Shown one piece after another: positions 1 through 11,208 of a stretch of 64,000 bases of DNA (positions within the stretch are counted from its first letter, which is position 1; the number at the start of each line of letters is the position of its first letter). Origin of the DNA: Branchiostoma floridae. Taxonomy: Eukaryota; Chordata; Leptocardii; Amphioxiformes; Branchiostomatidae. A program made the position numbers and the translations under genes. The stretch spans positions 3,469,580 to 3,533,579 of the forward strand of contig NC_049989.1 of assembly GCF_000003815.2 (NCBI RefSeq), given 5' to 3'. Under the pieces are notes generated by a model. That model was not told the DNA's origin. It worked only from the letters and a program-made list of their open reading frames with translations, and did not search any database.

Positions 1-144
1 TGATGAATAGATTTTTTAAATCATTTTCTTGAAGACCTGAAGATTGATCATTGCCAGACAGAGGAAATATTATCTTGACAGTCCTAGGCTTGCAACATCT
101 GACTGCTTTCTCAAGCTTGACATTGACTTCTTGTCTTTTTCCAG

Positions 145-3100
145 CTGGCTCCTATGATAAAACCATACGTCTGTGGGACATCAGTCCACCCAAGCTGCCC
201 AACTACGAGTGCAGAATCAGGTAAATAGACTCTTGAGGGTATGATCATAAAGTTCCCCCAACAAGATTCATCCTTTTGAACAATAATAAGGTCCTCTGAC
301 AACTGTTTTATTTTCAGAATTCCGTTATACTAAAAAGAGGTAAAATTTTAAGTCTTTATGTTGTTCTGGAAAAGTTGAATTGTATTTTCCAACACTAAAA
401 TTGGACTTACCCAAATTTTTGATGAACAGCTCCAGTCTTCCTCAAGGATTGACCAAACCACTGCTTCTGTATTTTCATGTTATGTAGATAGCACACGTGA
501 CTCGGTGAGCAGTGGATCATAAGTTCCAGGAAGTCTATGGTGCCCACTGTCTCTGTTAAGGGATGGTTTTAAGGCTCTGATATAGTTGGCTTCTTAAACT
601 TAAAGTTCTTAAATCCCTCTGGCAAGAAAGTATGGTGTTGGTTAGTTTTCCACTGGGGGTCTTCCAACATTATTCTCAGTGTGATACTTCTATTTGCTCA
701 TTTTACAGGAAACTAGCGGAGTGGTCCCCACCTTCCATCCCCCTCCACATGCTGTTGTTTCCAGACCGTAACCTACTACTCGCTGCCTGCAGGTCCGGCT
801 GTTTTGGCTTCATGTTGAACCACAAGGAGGATGACTGGAAGAAGTTAGTATTTATTGTTAACATTTTTAGAAATTACCTCAGAGTCTGTTAAAAAAACGC
901 ATTTTCCAATGCTACAGCTTTTCAACATTAACGGGGGCCGCCCTAAGACGGTCCCCGTCGTAAGACGGTACGGATTTTTTGCTGATCTTATTATCCATAA
1001 GTACACCGCTGTTGTTGCCACTGACTATGCTGATTACAAAGGTAAATAAACCAAGTCCATGCACACAGCTTTAATTTGCATTCCAAGTATACTTNNNNNN
1101 NNNNNNNNNNNNNNNNNNNNNNNNNNNNNNNNNNNNNNNNNNNNNNNNNNNNNNNNNNNNNNNNNNNNNNNNNNNNNNNNNNNNNNNNNNNNNNNNNNNN
1201 NNNNNNNNNNNNNNNNNNNNNNNNNNNNNNNNNNNNNNNNGATACACATAAATAAAGCTCCATAAACCACTATGAATATGGGTCTTCAAATGTTGTTGAG
1301 TAGTAACCCAACCAAAAGGAAGCGACATAAACATTGCCACCATTGTACTCCCAAGGGAGTGTGGCCGTGAAGGTGGCAGACTAGAGAACGCTCCAAAGAT
1401 TTATTTGACAGTAACAAATGATTCGTGCTGTCTATGAAAATAAGACTTGACAGAGAGATGTAGATGATATTTTCATATAATCAGACAGAGTTTTGTTGAT
1501 GTTGGCGGTGTCGTTTTTTCGTAATGTTTTTTTTTAGTCGGGCATTCACAATCAATGCATTCAGCCCATTGCCGGTAAAACATCAGCTGGATTGTTCTAG
1601 GTACAGGCTTCCTCATGTGAGACAAGAAGTACATACAGTCACGATTTTACTGTCAAAAGAAAGCTAAAATATCATACTATTAATTTTTTTCTGTGTACTT
1701 AGATTTACCACTTACTTCTGAAGAGAGCAAAATATAAAAAAAAGCGTACCGAGTTAGGCACACTGTCCAGCTTAGCACAAAATTGGAAGGTTACATACAC
1801 GAAATTGTCTCTCAGTGTTTGCCGCTTGTAACACGCAGCGCGAAAGGTTCATGAACCACATGAATGCATTTCTTATTCAAGTATGTTGTTCAAATCTATG
1901 AGTAAAAAATTCAGTCATCAAAATTTGACCACTCTCAGGCAACTAGCGATGGAGCGCCATGAGTTTGAGCGCAAGAAAAAGCGTACCGTGTTGGGGCACC
2001 TCCCGTTACTTTAATATCATGACATCGTATGAATGTCAAGGCAGTTTTCCTTTTTGTAGGACTGATTTGAGATGTCTAAATTTCTTTGTAAAATTTAATG
2101 CTACTTGTTTCTGACTCCAAGAACAAAAACATTAAAAGGAAGAAGCTGGCTGGTCGTTTTACGGTTGCATTTATGATTTTAGCACAACTGTCTTTATTTT
2201 CCCTTTCTGTAGGACCTACACTACAGAGTTCACCTTCCCAAAGGTGAAGAAGTGCACAGAGGATGGACAGGAGGTGGAGACAGAGTTCATGGATAATATG
2301 ACCTTGATTTCTTCAGAGGTCATTGGTAAGTTCTTCACTACATTTATTAAGATCTGTTCATGTCATGATGTGCTGCATTGTGTGTGTACCATTCTCCTAC
2401 ACAGAACCAGCTTATACAACAGCCTTGGGAGGCTCTATGTATATTAAACGAGACTGATGAGGGCACTTTTGAGGGCATGGCCTCTAACTGGCTGTCAGTC
2501 AATCAGAGACTTGGCTTTACAGAATGAAAACAAATGTGGAAACCTCAGCCCAGTTTAGCAGAGCCTCCATAACTTTTAAGGTAATTTTATATAATGAATT
2601 GTAGACAAGGCAGTGTGTAGGAGAATGTTACTACTAAGTACTAGACATTGTACAACTTATAATGTCTTCTCTCAATTTTCAGCCTCCAAGTTGGTGGGGC
2701 ATGGGTGCATCTACCTGTGGAACTTGCCAGAAACCCTAAAACGCGGTGCCAAAATCAAGGTCAAGGGACCTAAATCCTTGAAGGTTCAGCCAGTGGCTCA
2801 GTTGGAGTGGAGCAAGACATTCATCGACTACATCTACTTCAAGATGTGGCCTGGTGAGGACTCATGATGTTGACAGATGATTGCATTTTCCCAAACAGCA
2901 CAAATGTATTAGCCTGATTACTAGCCTCCATAGTGACTGGTTGTATTGCAAGCAGAGGGATTGAGCCAGTAGTCGCTATAGAGGATGGTACTCAGGCTAT
3001 AACTGTACAAGTTGTTTTTGATCAGAGTTACACCACACTTTGAACAATGTTTGTTATGATACTACGTTTGTATTGGGTTTGTATTGAGATACTTCGGTCT

Positions 3101-4485
3101 CCAAATGGGCTCTTCCTTTGCATATTGAAGACTTAGTGATGAAGCCAGACTATGGTTGGGGCTCAGAATTGACTGCCGTAACTTTTTTATGCAGGCTATG
3201 ATGTGTTGGTGTGCGGCGATGATGTGGGGAACACCTGGATGTACGACGTCTCCAAGTTTCTGACCAGGAAATATCCTGAGGACACACCTGTCCCACCTGC
3301 ACAGGTATTATCCTCCTCTGACCTAAATTTTCTCACTTCACATGCTCTACATTAACTGTTGTGTGTTATGGAGCGGATTAGATTTTGTAGTGTCAATTTT
3401 GTAGCACTGTTCATTTTGTTATTTGTCAACAGTCACCACTGCTGTAGCTTTTACTACATGTATTGACATCATAGAAAATGTCTGACATGTGATCTATATC
3501 GCACATGTATACATCTTCTACAGTGTTTATGTGATAGAGTGAATTGGATCTTTTTGTCATTTTGTAATTTCTCAGAAGCCCAGATTTTATCATAGGAAGT
3601 TAGATGCCTGACATTTGTTTGCCTTCATTACCCTTTCAGAAACTGTTCTGGCCAGACTGCACTTGGAATGGGACCAGGCTATCAAGGGAGTCAGATGAAG
3701 ATGAGGTAGCATATTTAAAGTTCATTTATGAACATTAAAGTCAAGACAAACATTTCACTTGATTATTTTGTTGTTAACCATTGCTTTTATGTTTGTAGTA
3801 TATGTATGTGTAAACTTTTGAAGATTATTTTTCACTGACTTAATAATCTTTGAAAATACAGATAAAATAGACCTTTACCTATCATTTTACCCCCTTCGAC
3901 CACTGTTTGCAATCCAGCCAATCCTACTATAAATCTTTTCTGCTATGACTTTCTCCCATTTCCCCTAGGTTCTCACTGTAGATTCCCCATCCTCCAGCTT
4001 GTCTGAAACAAAGGTACGCTTGGTTGGCAGGAATTGGTCACACAAGACTTCCATAGTGTCCTACTTTGTATACTAATCTTATATGGACAGTTATTTGTTT
4101 CAGCTTATAGATATAGATTTGCTGTAAGTTGAGTTCTTTTACAAACAGCTTTTTGATAGTAGCTACATCATTCTTCTAATTCTATTGTTACACTTTGCAG
4201 GGTAGGTTTACTTCTTGTTTAAAGCAATTTGATTCAGTTGTGAGGATGGTAAAACATAACTGTAACATTATGTCTTGATTGTTACCATGCTGTCAAGAAG
4301 ATACAGAGATTTTCAAACTTTGCTGTTGATGCTTTAAATCTCTCATTCTCACATTGCTGATATTTCTCCCCTCCCAGCTGCCAAGTGTGAATGACGTTGC
4401 CATCAGCTCCAGTGGAGACTACATCGTAGGTGTGACAGACTGTAACCTGGTCTTTGTGTGGAGAAAAAACAAGGCAGCTGTGTAA
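145..4485 (+). CDS. LRWD1: LRWD1 (ORCA), C-terminal WD40 part, 5' end outside window
   Basis: Eight exons are read: 145-220, 709-843, 2213-2325, 2683-2853, 3195-3304, 3640-3705, 3969-4013 and 4378-4485 (TAA). They encode the last 273 residues in one consistent phase. The segment holds WD40 blades: SYDKTIRLWDI (exon 1), ASKLVGHGCIYLWNL (exon 4), VLVCGDDVGNTWMYDVSKFL (exon 5) and GVTDCNLVFVW at the C terminus. These align in order with human LRWD1 (SYDKRIILWDI, ASKG..TICLW, VLCGDEEGNVWLYDVSNIL, TALTDSNIVAIW, recalled from memory). LRWD1 is a leucine-rich-repeat and WD40 protein that binds the origin recognition complex and repressive histone marks and stabilises ORC on heterochromatin. The leucine-rich half must lie upstream of base 1. 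The exon 2 donor is GTTAGT, weaker than the others. Intron 2 holds an assembly gap. Family assignment is firm; exact function in this animal is inferred. Confidence 0.87.
1095..1240. other. Assembly gap (N run) in LRWD1 intron 2
   Basis: 146 undetermined bases lie between the LRWD1 exons at 709-843 and 2213-2325. The phase is continuous across the gap (exon 2 ends in phase 2 and exon 3 supplies one base), so a missing exon is unlikely but possible if its length is a multiple of three. The rest of this 1.37-kb intron shows no coding signal. Confidence 0.98.
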
Positions 4486-5564
4486 TGGGGGAAGAAAGAA
4501 GACTTTTAATGGAGGATGAAACAAGACTGTAATGGAAGAAGAAACGAGACTGATAAATTCCACTCCAACCGAGTCCTTTGTTTTGTTGCAATCTCCTGTT
4601 CACAGTTATTTACACTGTTGATACCTGCATTAGAAGACTAGGTACTGAAGCTGATTGTTTAAATGTTTAACCTCTTTTTTGCTTAACAAAAATGCTTTGT
4701 TGTGGAGATATGAAGGGCAAAGTTGAATCTGGGAGGAGAAATAAGAGTACTGGTGCTACATGTAATATATAGCACTACAATATCTGTATTTTGTATCTTT
4801 TTGTAAACAGGCACATTTTAATTCCCAAGGTCTTCAGTCTGCATGTACAAAATTTTAGGTGTAGACAGTATTGCAGACTTAATGTTTGGTGGATATTGTT
4901 TTGCTGCCCATTCCCGATTGGTCAACAAACTGAACTGGATATCTGACCAAGATTTTCTGTGAAGTCACCATCTTTAATTCTATTTATGTTTTAGGAGGTG
5001 CTTTTATTTTTTGGGTTTCTGCCCTGCCCAGCATTAAGTTTTACTTGCATCAAGTTTCATTTTATATTTTTTTAATAGGTTTAAAGTATGTGTTGACTTT
5101 GACTTTGTTCACTGCCTTCCTAGTTTCGGTTCACAATAGTTTTCTTGGAAAATTTTAAGAGACTTAAAAATAATTTTTTTACCACAATGCTGTTAACATA
5201 TCTATTTATGTTATTGCTATTGGTCTGTTACTTGTTCTATACAGTGGATTCCAAATATTTGTATTACGCCTTTTGGATAATTCGGGTAATTGCATAGAAT
5301 TACAAAATCCAAAACCATTTACCATTCAATACAATTAAGCGGATTCCACTGTATTACACAGATATGTGTCTTTTTCGAAAAAAAACCCACATGTGCAAGT
5401 CTAAGCACATAGTTTAATCTTAGTAAGGATGTTAATGTACATATATTGTATGTACTACTTTGTAGTCTTTAATTCCATTAAGTCCATCATATGCATGGCA
5501 AGTTACTTGGCAAGAGAGGAATTGTTTGACAGAAAATGGCCTGTGTAAAGTTCAAACAAATAAA
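4486..5564 (+). terminator. LRWD1 3' UTR and candidate poly(A) signal
   Basis: AT-rich, non-coding sequence follows the LRWD1 stop codon. The first canonical AATAAA noticed downstream in this orientation is at 5559-5564, giving a putative 3' UTR of about 1.1 kb. An earlier site cannot be excluded without transcript data. Confidence 0.5.
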
Positions 5565-5805
5565 CCACTGTCCGACAGTTCTGACAAAAATAGTTTGTTT
5601 TATTTCAATGTGAACAGTACAATGCAAGGTAAACAAGTGCTTTAAAAAAGCTAGCATTTTGCCAAGGTTTGCGTGTGTACACGGGTTTTTTCTAGTTATT
5701 GGAATGTGCTGAAACTATTGTTTATATTAAATGGATGTAAAAAGGAAACAAGAACTATTTAAAATCACCCTCCCCTGGACTCGATCCCGGACCGTAGCTC
5801 TGCAA

Positions 5806-6030
5806 ATCAGGCTGACGTCAGAGGTATTTGTGTAGTGACCCCTGAACCCGGAAGTCACTTCTCTGCATCATAGCGCACTTTTCAGAAAATGATATCTCAG
5901 CAATCGTATACCCCTGCTTTAACATTTTTACATTGTCACGGTCTCCATAGTACATACTACAAATCTGGTAAGTTAGAAGGTCCAGTTCTTTTTCGATAAT
6001 ACAGGGCGATCAATGAAAAATCGTGGCAAT
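5806..6030 (+). repeat. Dispersed repeat copy A (partner at 7975-8195)
   Basis: This stretch and 7975-8195 are diverged direct copies. Both run from GCTGACG, through an ATATCTCA.CAATC block and a TTAACATTTTTACATTG block, to GGCGATCAAT and AAAATCG. They are intergenic, non-coding and in the same orientation, so they look like copies of an interspersed element. A full CRE (TGACGTCA, 5813-5820) lies inside this copy. Confidence 0.7.
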
Positions 6031-6639
6031 TTCCATTTTCGCACTGGAAATCCTACTAATGTCATAGGGTTTCCAGTCGAAATTGTTTTGTACCCAGGGG
6101 AATCAGAACATTTGTGTTCCCTAATAGAGGGTGTTGATTTATGAAAAATAAAAGTTACAGAACAAAAATCGGACCTTCCGTTCCAGAGATATGGCCCTTT
6201 AAAGTTGCTGGGCCATGGGCGGTGTCCGCAGGTGTGGCGCCAGGTGTGAAAATCGCATTTCTAATTAGCAATAATTAAGAAAGTAAAAACATTGTGCCAC
6301 TCAAAAGTTCTTTTCTGCACAGTCCAAGTAGTATTTTGTAGCAATCAAGTAAAGATAAGATGTTTATTTGCCTTTTTCTTTCACTACAGGTGAGGTCAAC
6401 TTGCTGAAAATTAAGTTTTTTCAGCAAGGCACATGCACAGCTGGAAAAGTGGCCAATTATTTCCAGATGACCCCTTTTTGAAGAGCGATAATCAATAAAC
6501 TGTTCATCCTATAACTAAGATATTTCAGATATTGGAAATATGTAGTAGATTCTCTTAACACAGTTTATTGCAGACATTCTAGAGACATGGTTACGAGATT
6601 ATGTGTAATCAAAAATACTAATTTGTAACATATCTCAAA

Positions 6640-6652
6640 AGGTCAAAGGTCA
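6640..6652 (+). promoter_or_regulatory. DR1 nuclear-receptor half-site pair
   Basis: AGGTCA-A-AGGTCA is a perfect direct repeat with a one-base spacer, the consensus for HNF4, COUP-TF and RXR-type receptors. It is intergenic between LRWD1 and TMEM128. The match is exact, but one 13-base motif in intergenic DNA may be chance. Confidence 0.4.
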
Positions 6653-6777
6653 TCGGCACCTGTCACTTATATAAGTCCACATAAAAAATTACCTATCAAC
6701 ATTCTTCTCTATCTCAGTGACAAGTATCACATGTTTAATATAACAGAATAGAAATAGTTTAGATAATTTCCACATCA

Positions 6778-6809
6778 ATTATGCAAATTAGCTTCTGATT
6801 TGCATAATT
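6778..6809. promoter_or_regulatory. Inverted pair of POU octamers
   Basis: AATTATGCAAAT (6778-6789) and ATTTGCATAATT (6798-6809) form a perfect 12-base inverted repeat with an 8-base spacer. Each arm holds the ATGCAAAT octamer bound by POU-family factors. The surroundings are AT-rich and non-coding. A functional role is inferred only from the symmetry. Confidence 0.35.
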
Positions 6810-7084
6810 AATATTTAATTACATGAAGCATCACTTAATCTATCTACATACCAATAATCATGATGATCCGTCAACCCCTTCTTGAGTTATTCCCTTTCAC
6901 AGTCTGACCATAAGCATTGAATATCAGCATACCTTACTACTAAAGGGTTTTGGCACATGCTAATTCTAAATTTGCCATCAAAACTATCACATTTCACCAG
7001 GAAATACTACTTTTACGACATCTAATGACCAAAAGTATATAAAAATATTACCTATGAACCATGACCACCTGACTTTGTAACTGG

Positions 7085-7100
7085 TTTATTCAAGTTTATT
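7085..7100 (-). terminator. Two poly(A) signals on the minus strand
   Basis: TTTATT on the plus strand at 7085-7090 and 7095-7100 reads AATAAA on the minus strand, 62-79 bases beyond the stop at 7162. They fit as the poly(A) signals of the unrecognised ORF. Confidence 0.35.
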
Positions 7101-7161
7101 GAACAATTGATAATTCTTTGACATTACAACATATGTTTGAAAAGACTTGGTAGCTCCTCTT

Positions 7162-7347
7162 CTAAGCTGCACAGCTTTGAATGGTTGATACATTGTAATT
7201 CTCCCTCTGTGCCATCTCAATTTCTTCTATGATGTTCCAGGTGCTATTCCCAATGCAGCATCTTGAAATCTGAAAACTTTTAACATTGGAAATATCAGCA
7301 AAAACCTCTATGCCCTTGATATCACATTCAACAACAAACACAACTTG
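7162..7347 (-). CDS. Unrecognised terminal ORF or exon fragment
   Basis: On the minus strand an open frame runs about 61 codons from just below the assembly gap (7351-7470) to a TAG at 7162-7164. Part of it reads GNSTWNIIEEIEMAQRENYN. A plausible acceptor (GTTTTCAG) lies inside it near 7271, so the true exon may start there. Two AATAAA signals in the same orientation follow about 65-80 bases beyond the stop (7085-7090, 7095-7100). Stop plus poly(A) signals suggest the 3' end of a small gene, a retrocopy or a transposon ORF. I do not recognise the family, and upstream exons may be hidden by the gap. Confidence 0.3.
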   Translation of the reverse strand, partial: QVVFVVECDIKGIEVFADISNVKSFQISRCCIGNSTWNIIEEIEMAQRENYNVSTIQSCAA

Positions 7348-7350
7348 CTA

Positions 7351-7470
7351 NNNNNNNNNNNNNNNNNNNNNNNNNNNNNNNNNNNNNNNNNNNNNNNNNN
7401 NNNNNNNNNNNNNNNNNNNNNNNNNNNNNNNNNNNNNNNNNNNNNNNNNNNNNNNNNNNNNNNNNNNNNN
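7351..7470. other. Assembly gap (N run)
   Basis: 120 undetermined bases between LRWD1 and TMEM128, directly upstream (minus strand) of the unrecognised ORF at 7162-7347. Confidence 0.98.
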
Positions 7471-7974
7471 AGAAAACAAAAGTTTTGCGTCTCAAACCTG
7501 AAACAAACGTGTCCGAACATACAATGTATCTACACTTATAAAGGCTATCTGTATACAATTAATGAATATCAATACGCTAATTATTTACATGGAAACGAGA
7601 ATATTTTGATAATTATGGACCCGCCTAACTAAATTTATATGCAGGGTCCTACGGCCGTAACTCACGGCCCGGACTCGGCACACCACACGGAGCGAGTAGC
7701 ACATGTTGAACATTCACATCGCTAACTCCCAACAAACCTACACATGTTATACATCATTTTAAAGCTTAGAAACCGCTTGTTACATACATGGATGCAACTT
7801 TTTGAAAAAATAAGACATCAATGGTGAAAAATGCCATCTAAATTTGCAAACTGGAGGTAAACCACCTTAAAATTGCGGTACAAGAAAGTTTCACGTACCA
7901 AATTGTAGCTTGTTTTCTTGTCTATTCAATCCTACCATATATGGGTTGCTTCCAAATAAGGCTGAGATGCAAAT

Positions 7975-8195
7975 CAGGCTGACGCAACGCCATGCCCGCA
8001 GAGCGCTCGAACAGGTAAACGCGGAAGTGACTTTCCCGTCTCGCGAGGCATTTTCCCGAAGGCCATATCTCAACAATCTTTTATCCCCTGCTTAACATTT
8101 TTACATTGCCAGGGCCTCCATACTACATACTACAATTCTGGTAAGTTTGAAGTTCTAGGCCTTTCTCAATTTTACACGGCGATCAATCGAAAATC
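7975..8195 (+). repeat. Dispersed repeat copy B (partner at 5806-6030)
   Basis: Second diverged copy of the 5.8-kb repeat, same orientation. It has a more GC-rich insert near its start (about 7985-8050, including CTCGCGAG) that copy A lacks. The remaining 7.5-8.9 kb is AT-rich, non-coding DNA without a recognisable gene. Confidence 0.7.
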
Positions 8196-8906
8196 GCTAC
8201 ACGCACGGAAAACACCACCGCCGCATGCATGAATATTAACTAAGTCGCAAAGGAATCTGGGATAGGCTATATGTAACTGTTATATATATATACACGATTT
8301 ATTTGGAAAACATTTCATCTTTATGAATTGGTAATACAACGTTAAAATGTAAGAGCAATAATTTGATTATATGCTGCATCAATCTTAGGAATATCATACT
8401 TCATTCATTTAATCTAATCAAATATTAGGCCCCATTACGGACCACAGACAATGACTCACGACAGAGCTTTTAAGTTGTATACAAATGCATTGCAGAATTT
8501 GAACAGGTCCGTTCATCTCAACATCACAACATCACTCCATCACTCCATCACAACGGCGACTATTCTGGTCTCAGAGCATTTTGCCGCTAAGGCGGCAAAA
8601 TGCAAAAATACTATTACTAGAATGTGCCTATAAATTCTAAAAAAAATTTACAACACATCTCAAAACAGTGGCAATATAAGGTAAAATTAGAAGGTGCATA
8701 GAAGGACAACAACAATTCATCTGTTCAACTGTATCAATAAACAGCTCTCTGATTCCTGTTGCACAATATACAAACAATGAGAAAACTATGCTGACGTGAT
8801 CCACCCTAATAAGAAAGGATGGCAAATGGTCAAACAGCTCCAAGTTGTTTTGTGAATTCCTTTTGTATACTGGCTTTTCAATGTGTGGCATCATCTTTGG
8901 CATGTT

Positions 8907-9234
8907 TAGGGGTGGGTACCAGTAAACTCAAACTTAAACATTGTACCAGTACAAAAACGTTTTGTTGGACTGGTCCAGAAAAAACAGACATCAGTAGACC
9001 GGATGTTGGACCGATTCGAAATGAAAAGATGTTCACATATTTTAGGGCTTACTGTTCCAAGAAAACAACAAGAGCTAAGTAAAGGAGAGTTGATAGTCAT
9101 TTTATCAAGCTTCTATGGCCAAACCTGGTCTAAAACTGACTGAGGCAGTTAGTGTTGTTGTTCAAACCTGGACCTGATCCTCTGGACCTGGACCGTACCT
9201 TTACCTGAATTTTCTGTACCAGTACCCACCCCTA
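8907..9234. mobile_element. MITE with AGGGGTGGGTAC terminal inverted repeats
   Basis: The left end TAGGGGTGGGTACCAGTA and the right end TACCAGTACCCACCCCTA are near-perfect inverted repeats 328 bases apart, with no coding capacity between them. The element ends about 30 bases from the TMEM128 stop codon, so it probably lies in that gene's 3' UTR. I could not define a target-site duplication, so the superfamily is left open. Confidence 0.75.
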
Positions 9235-9264
9235 GTATTGTTAAGACGGACCATTCCTCCTGGG

Positions 9265-10428
9265 TCATGGGAATAGTGAGATCACCATGACAACACCCAT
9301 AAACAAGGTGAAGAGGATGATGGGAGTTAGGAATCCCCACACTGGCCACAGACCCATCATGCAACAAAGCCCACCTGCAAACAGAAAAAAAAGATACAAT
9401 TTACTTTTTTACATTGAACACCAAATCATAATCTATCAACTTTCCAATAACCTCTAGAAGATAAGGTGCTAATAAAGTCACAAAGTCTATTGAATAAGGA
9501 TATCAGTGCTTCAAAGTAGTTTGTTAATGTGTGTTATGACCACTTACCGATAATGAAGCTAGCTGTAGCTGTGGGGATGGCACTAGGGTACAGCTTCTCC
9601 CACTCATCAGTACTCACACCTTTGATCCAGGACAGCCACACTATCAGGAACCCACCTGTGGGAAGGATAAAGTTAGGTCATGCACCTTAATGAACTGTTT
9701 CTCTGATGCGAGTTCTCATGTGATGAAAGGTGTGACACATTGTTTCTATGGAATAAAACAGTTGTACAATGCCAAGAGATCGCTAATGTTCAACTAGTAC
9801 AGTTGTAATGACACATTTACTGTATATGGAATTGTTCTTTGCTGACACATTTCAGCTGGCACCAGTGTGGGCCACCACAGCCTATAACTATCTTCTGTGA
9901 AGTGCTTGATATACAGGTTCCCAGCATAATGTGCTTATCAATCTGTGGATCCTGGACAAAATTATTTGTCTATTGTCAGTATTGACACACCCAGACAGTA
10001 TCAATAGCCACTGTCAGTGTGTCAATAGCCACTGCATTAGCTTTAGCCCATTCCACTTCTACTTCCTGCTATAACTAATAAAAAGCTAGTCATATATTAT
10101 TATAAGATGTATCCCCAGCAAAGAGAAGGTTAGTATCCATCTCCTCACCTATAACAACATTGAGTCCGACCAGCACAGCACCAGGAAGCAACCACAGCCA
10201 GTTGATCCTGGGGTCCACTCTCAGAGCCACGGCAATGTCTGTGTAGTAAAACACGGCCATGGACGCCACCAGCCAGAAGATGGTGTGGGCGTTGATACGG
10301 GACAACTTCTCTTCCTTCTGTGGAGGTTTGTCCTGAGAGTCGTCCTGCAGTTGCTGCATGAATGACTCGGCCAGGCGAGCCTGAACCCTGCGACGCAGCA
10401 CTGCAGACCGGTCGTTGTCATCAGCCAT
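9265..10428 (-). CDS. TMEM128: Transmembrane protein 128
   Basis: Three coding exons on the minus strand (10149-10428, 9548-9655, 9265-9374) give exactly 165 residues, the length of human TMEM128. The start is the ATG at 10428. A hydrophilic N terminus (about 1-48) is followed by four hydrophobic segments: [19 protein letters not shown] (about 49-67), [13 protein letters not shown] with [28 protein letters not shown], and [20 protein letters not shown] at the C terminus. The last two closely match the human protein. TMEM128 is a multi-pass membrane protein of poorly defined function. An acceptor at about 10495 suggests that the 5' UTR continues into an upstream non-coding exon. The gene is head-to-head with MRM1, with 780 bases between start codons. 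Confidence 0.93.
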
Positions 10429-11208
10429 TGTTGACTAGTCCTGATTTAAGATGTTCACTTTGAACTTTTCAAGAGACTTGAAATCTTCTACAGGCCTGAA
10501 AAAGATAGAGATTGAACTTGAACTAAAGTGTGATTCAGCTTGAACACTACTAGTAGCTTAGAATCGTTCACGTGGACATCATTTATAATATTTTCACCGA
10601 GAGGTATATCAAGGAAATCCTTAGACTGTGATAACTGTTAAGTTCAATACAAAATTGTGATATGAAAATGAAACCACTTGACCACACCAAGACCACACCC
10701 AAAGTGATTCTTATTGTTTACAATAATCATGATGTTACTTTTACTTTTTTCCATAAAAGTGGTTACCTTCAAGCTCCCTTTCAGACGAAACACAACTCCA
10801 GGATGGTCTAAAACCGTCCAAAGCAGCTGATGTTCGATTTGTTGTCAGTCAGAAATTGCTTCCTGGTCAACATGTTCACCTAGCTATTTGGACTATAACA
10901 CTGTGTATCATAGGTGGTCACACATCTCTGTGGCCACTGATTTGACGGAAAGTCTTCATTTTTTTCGAATACATTTTCATAAGTTGTAAAATATATTTCT
11001 AGTTTTTTTATACTTATAATCTATCTTCCCCACAGCCTTGTTCTTGTTAATACTTTTAAAACACATCTCCTTTGGGGGTCTTTCAAGTTGGACTCTTCTG
11101 TTGACCTTTGTCCCAGTCAGCACATGGCGCAGACGATATTCATGGGGACGGTTGCGTAAAGATTTCTTTCCTTCAGAGTAGACTTATACATCCTTAGATT
11201 ACCTTAAC
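10429..11208. promoter_or_regulatory. Shared upstream region of TMEM128 and MRM1
   Basis: 780 bases separate the divergent start codons. The region is AT-rich and holds the TMEM128 5' UTR and, by position, both promoters. No TATA box, NRF-1 or CRE consensus was seen. The assignment as a bidirectional promoter rests on position only. Confidence 0.5.
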
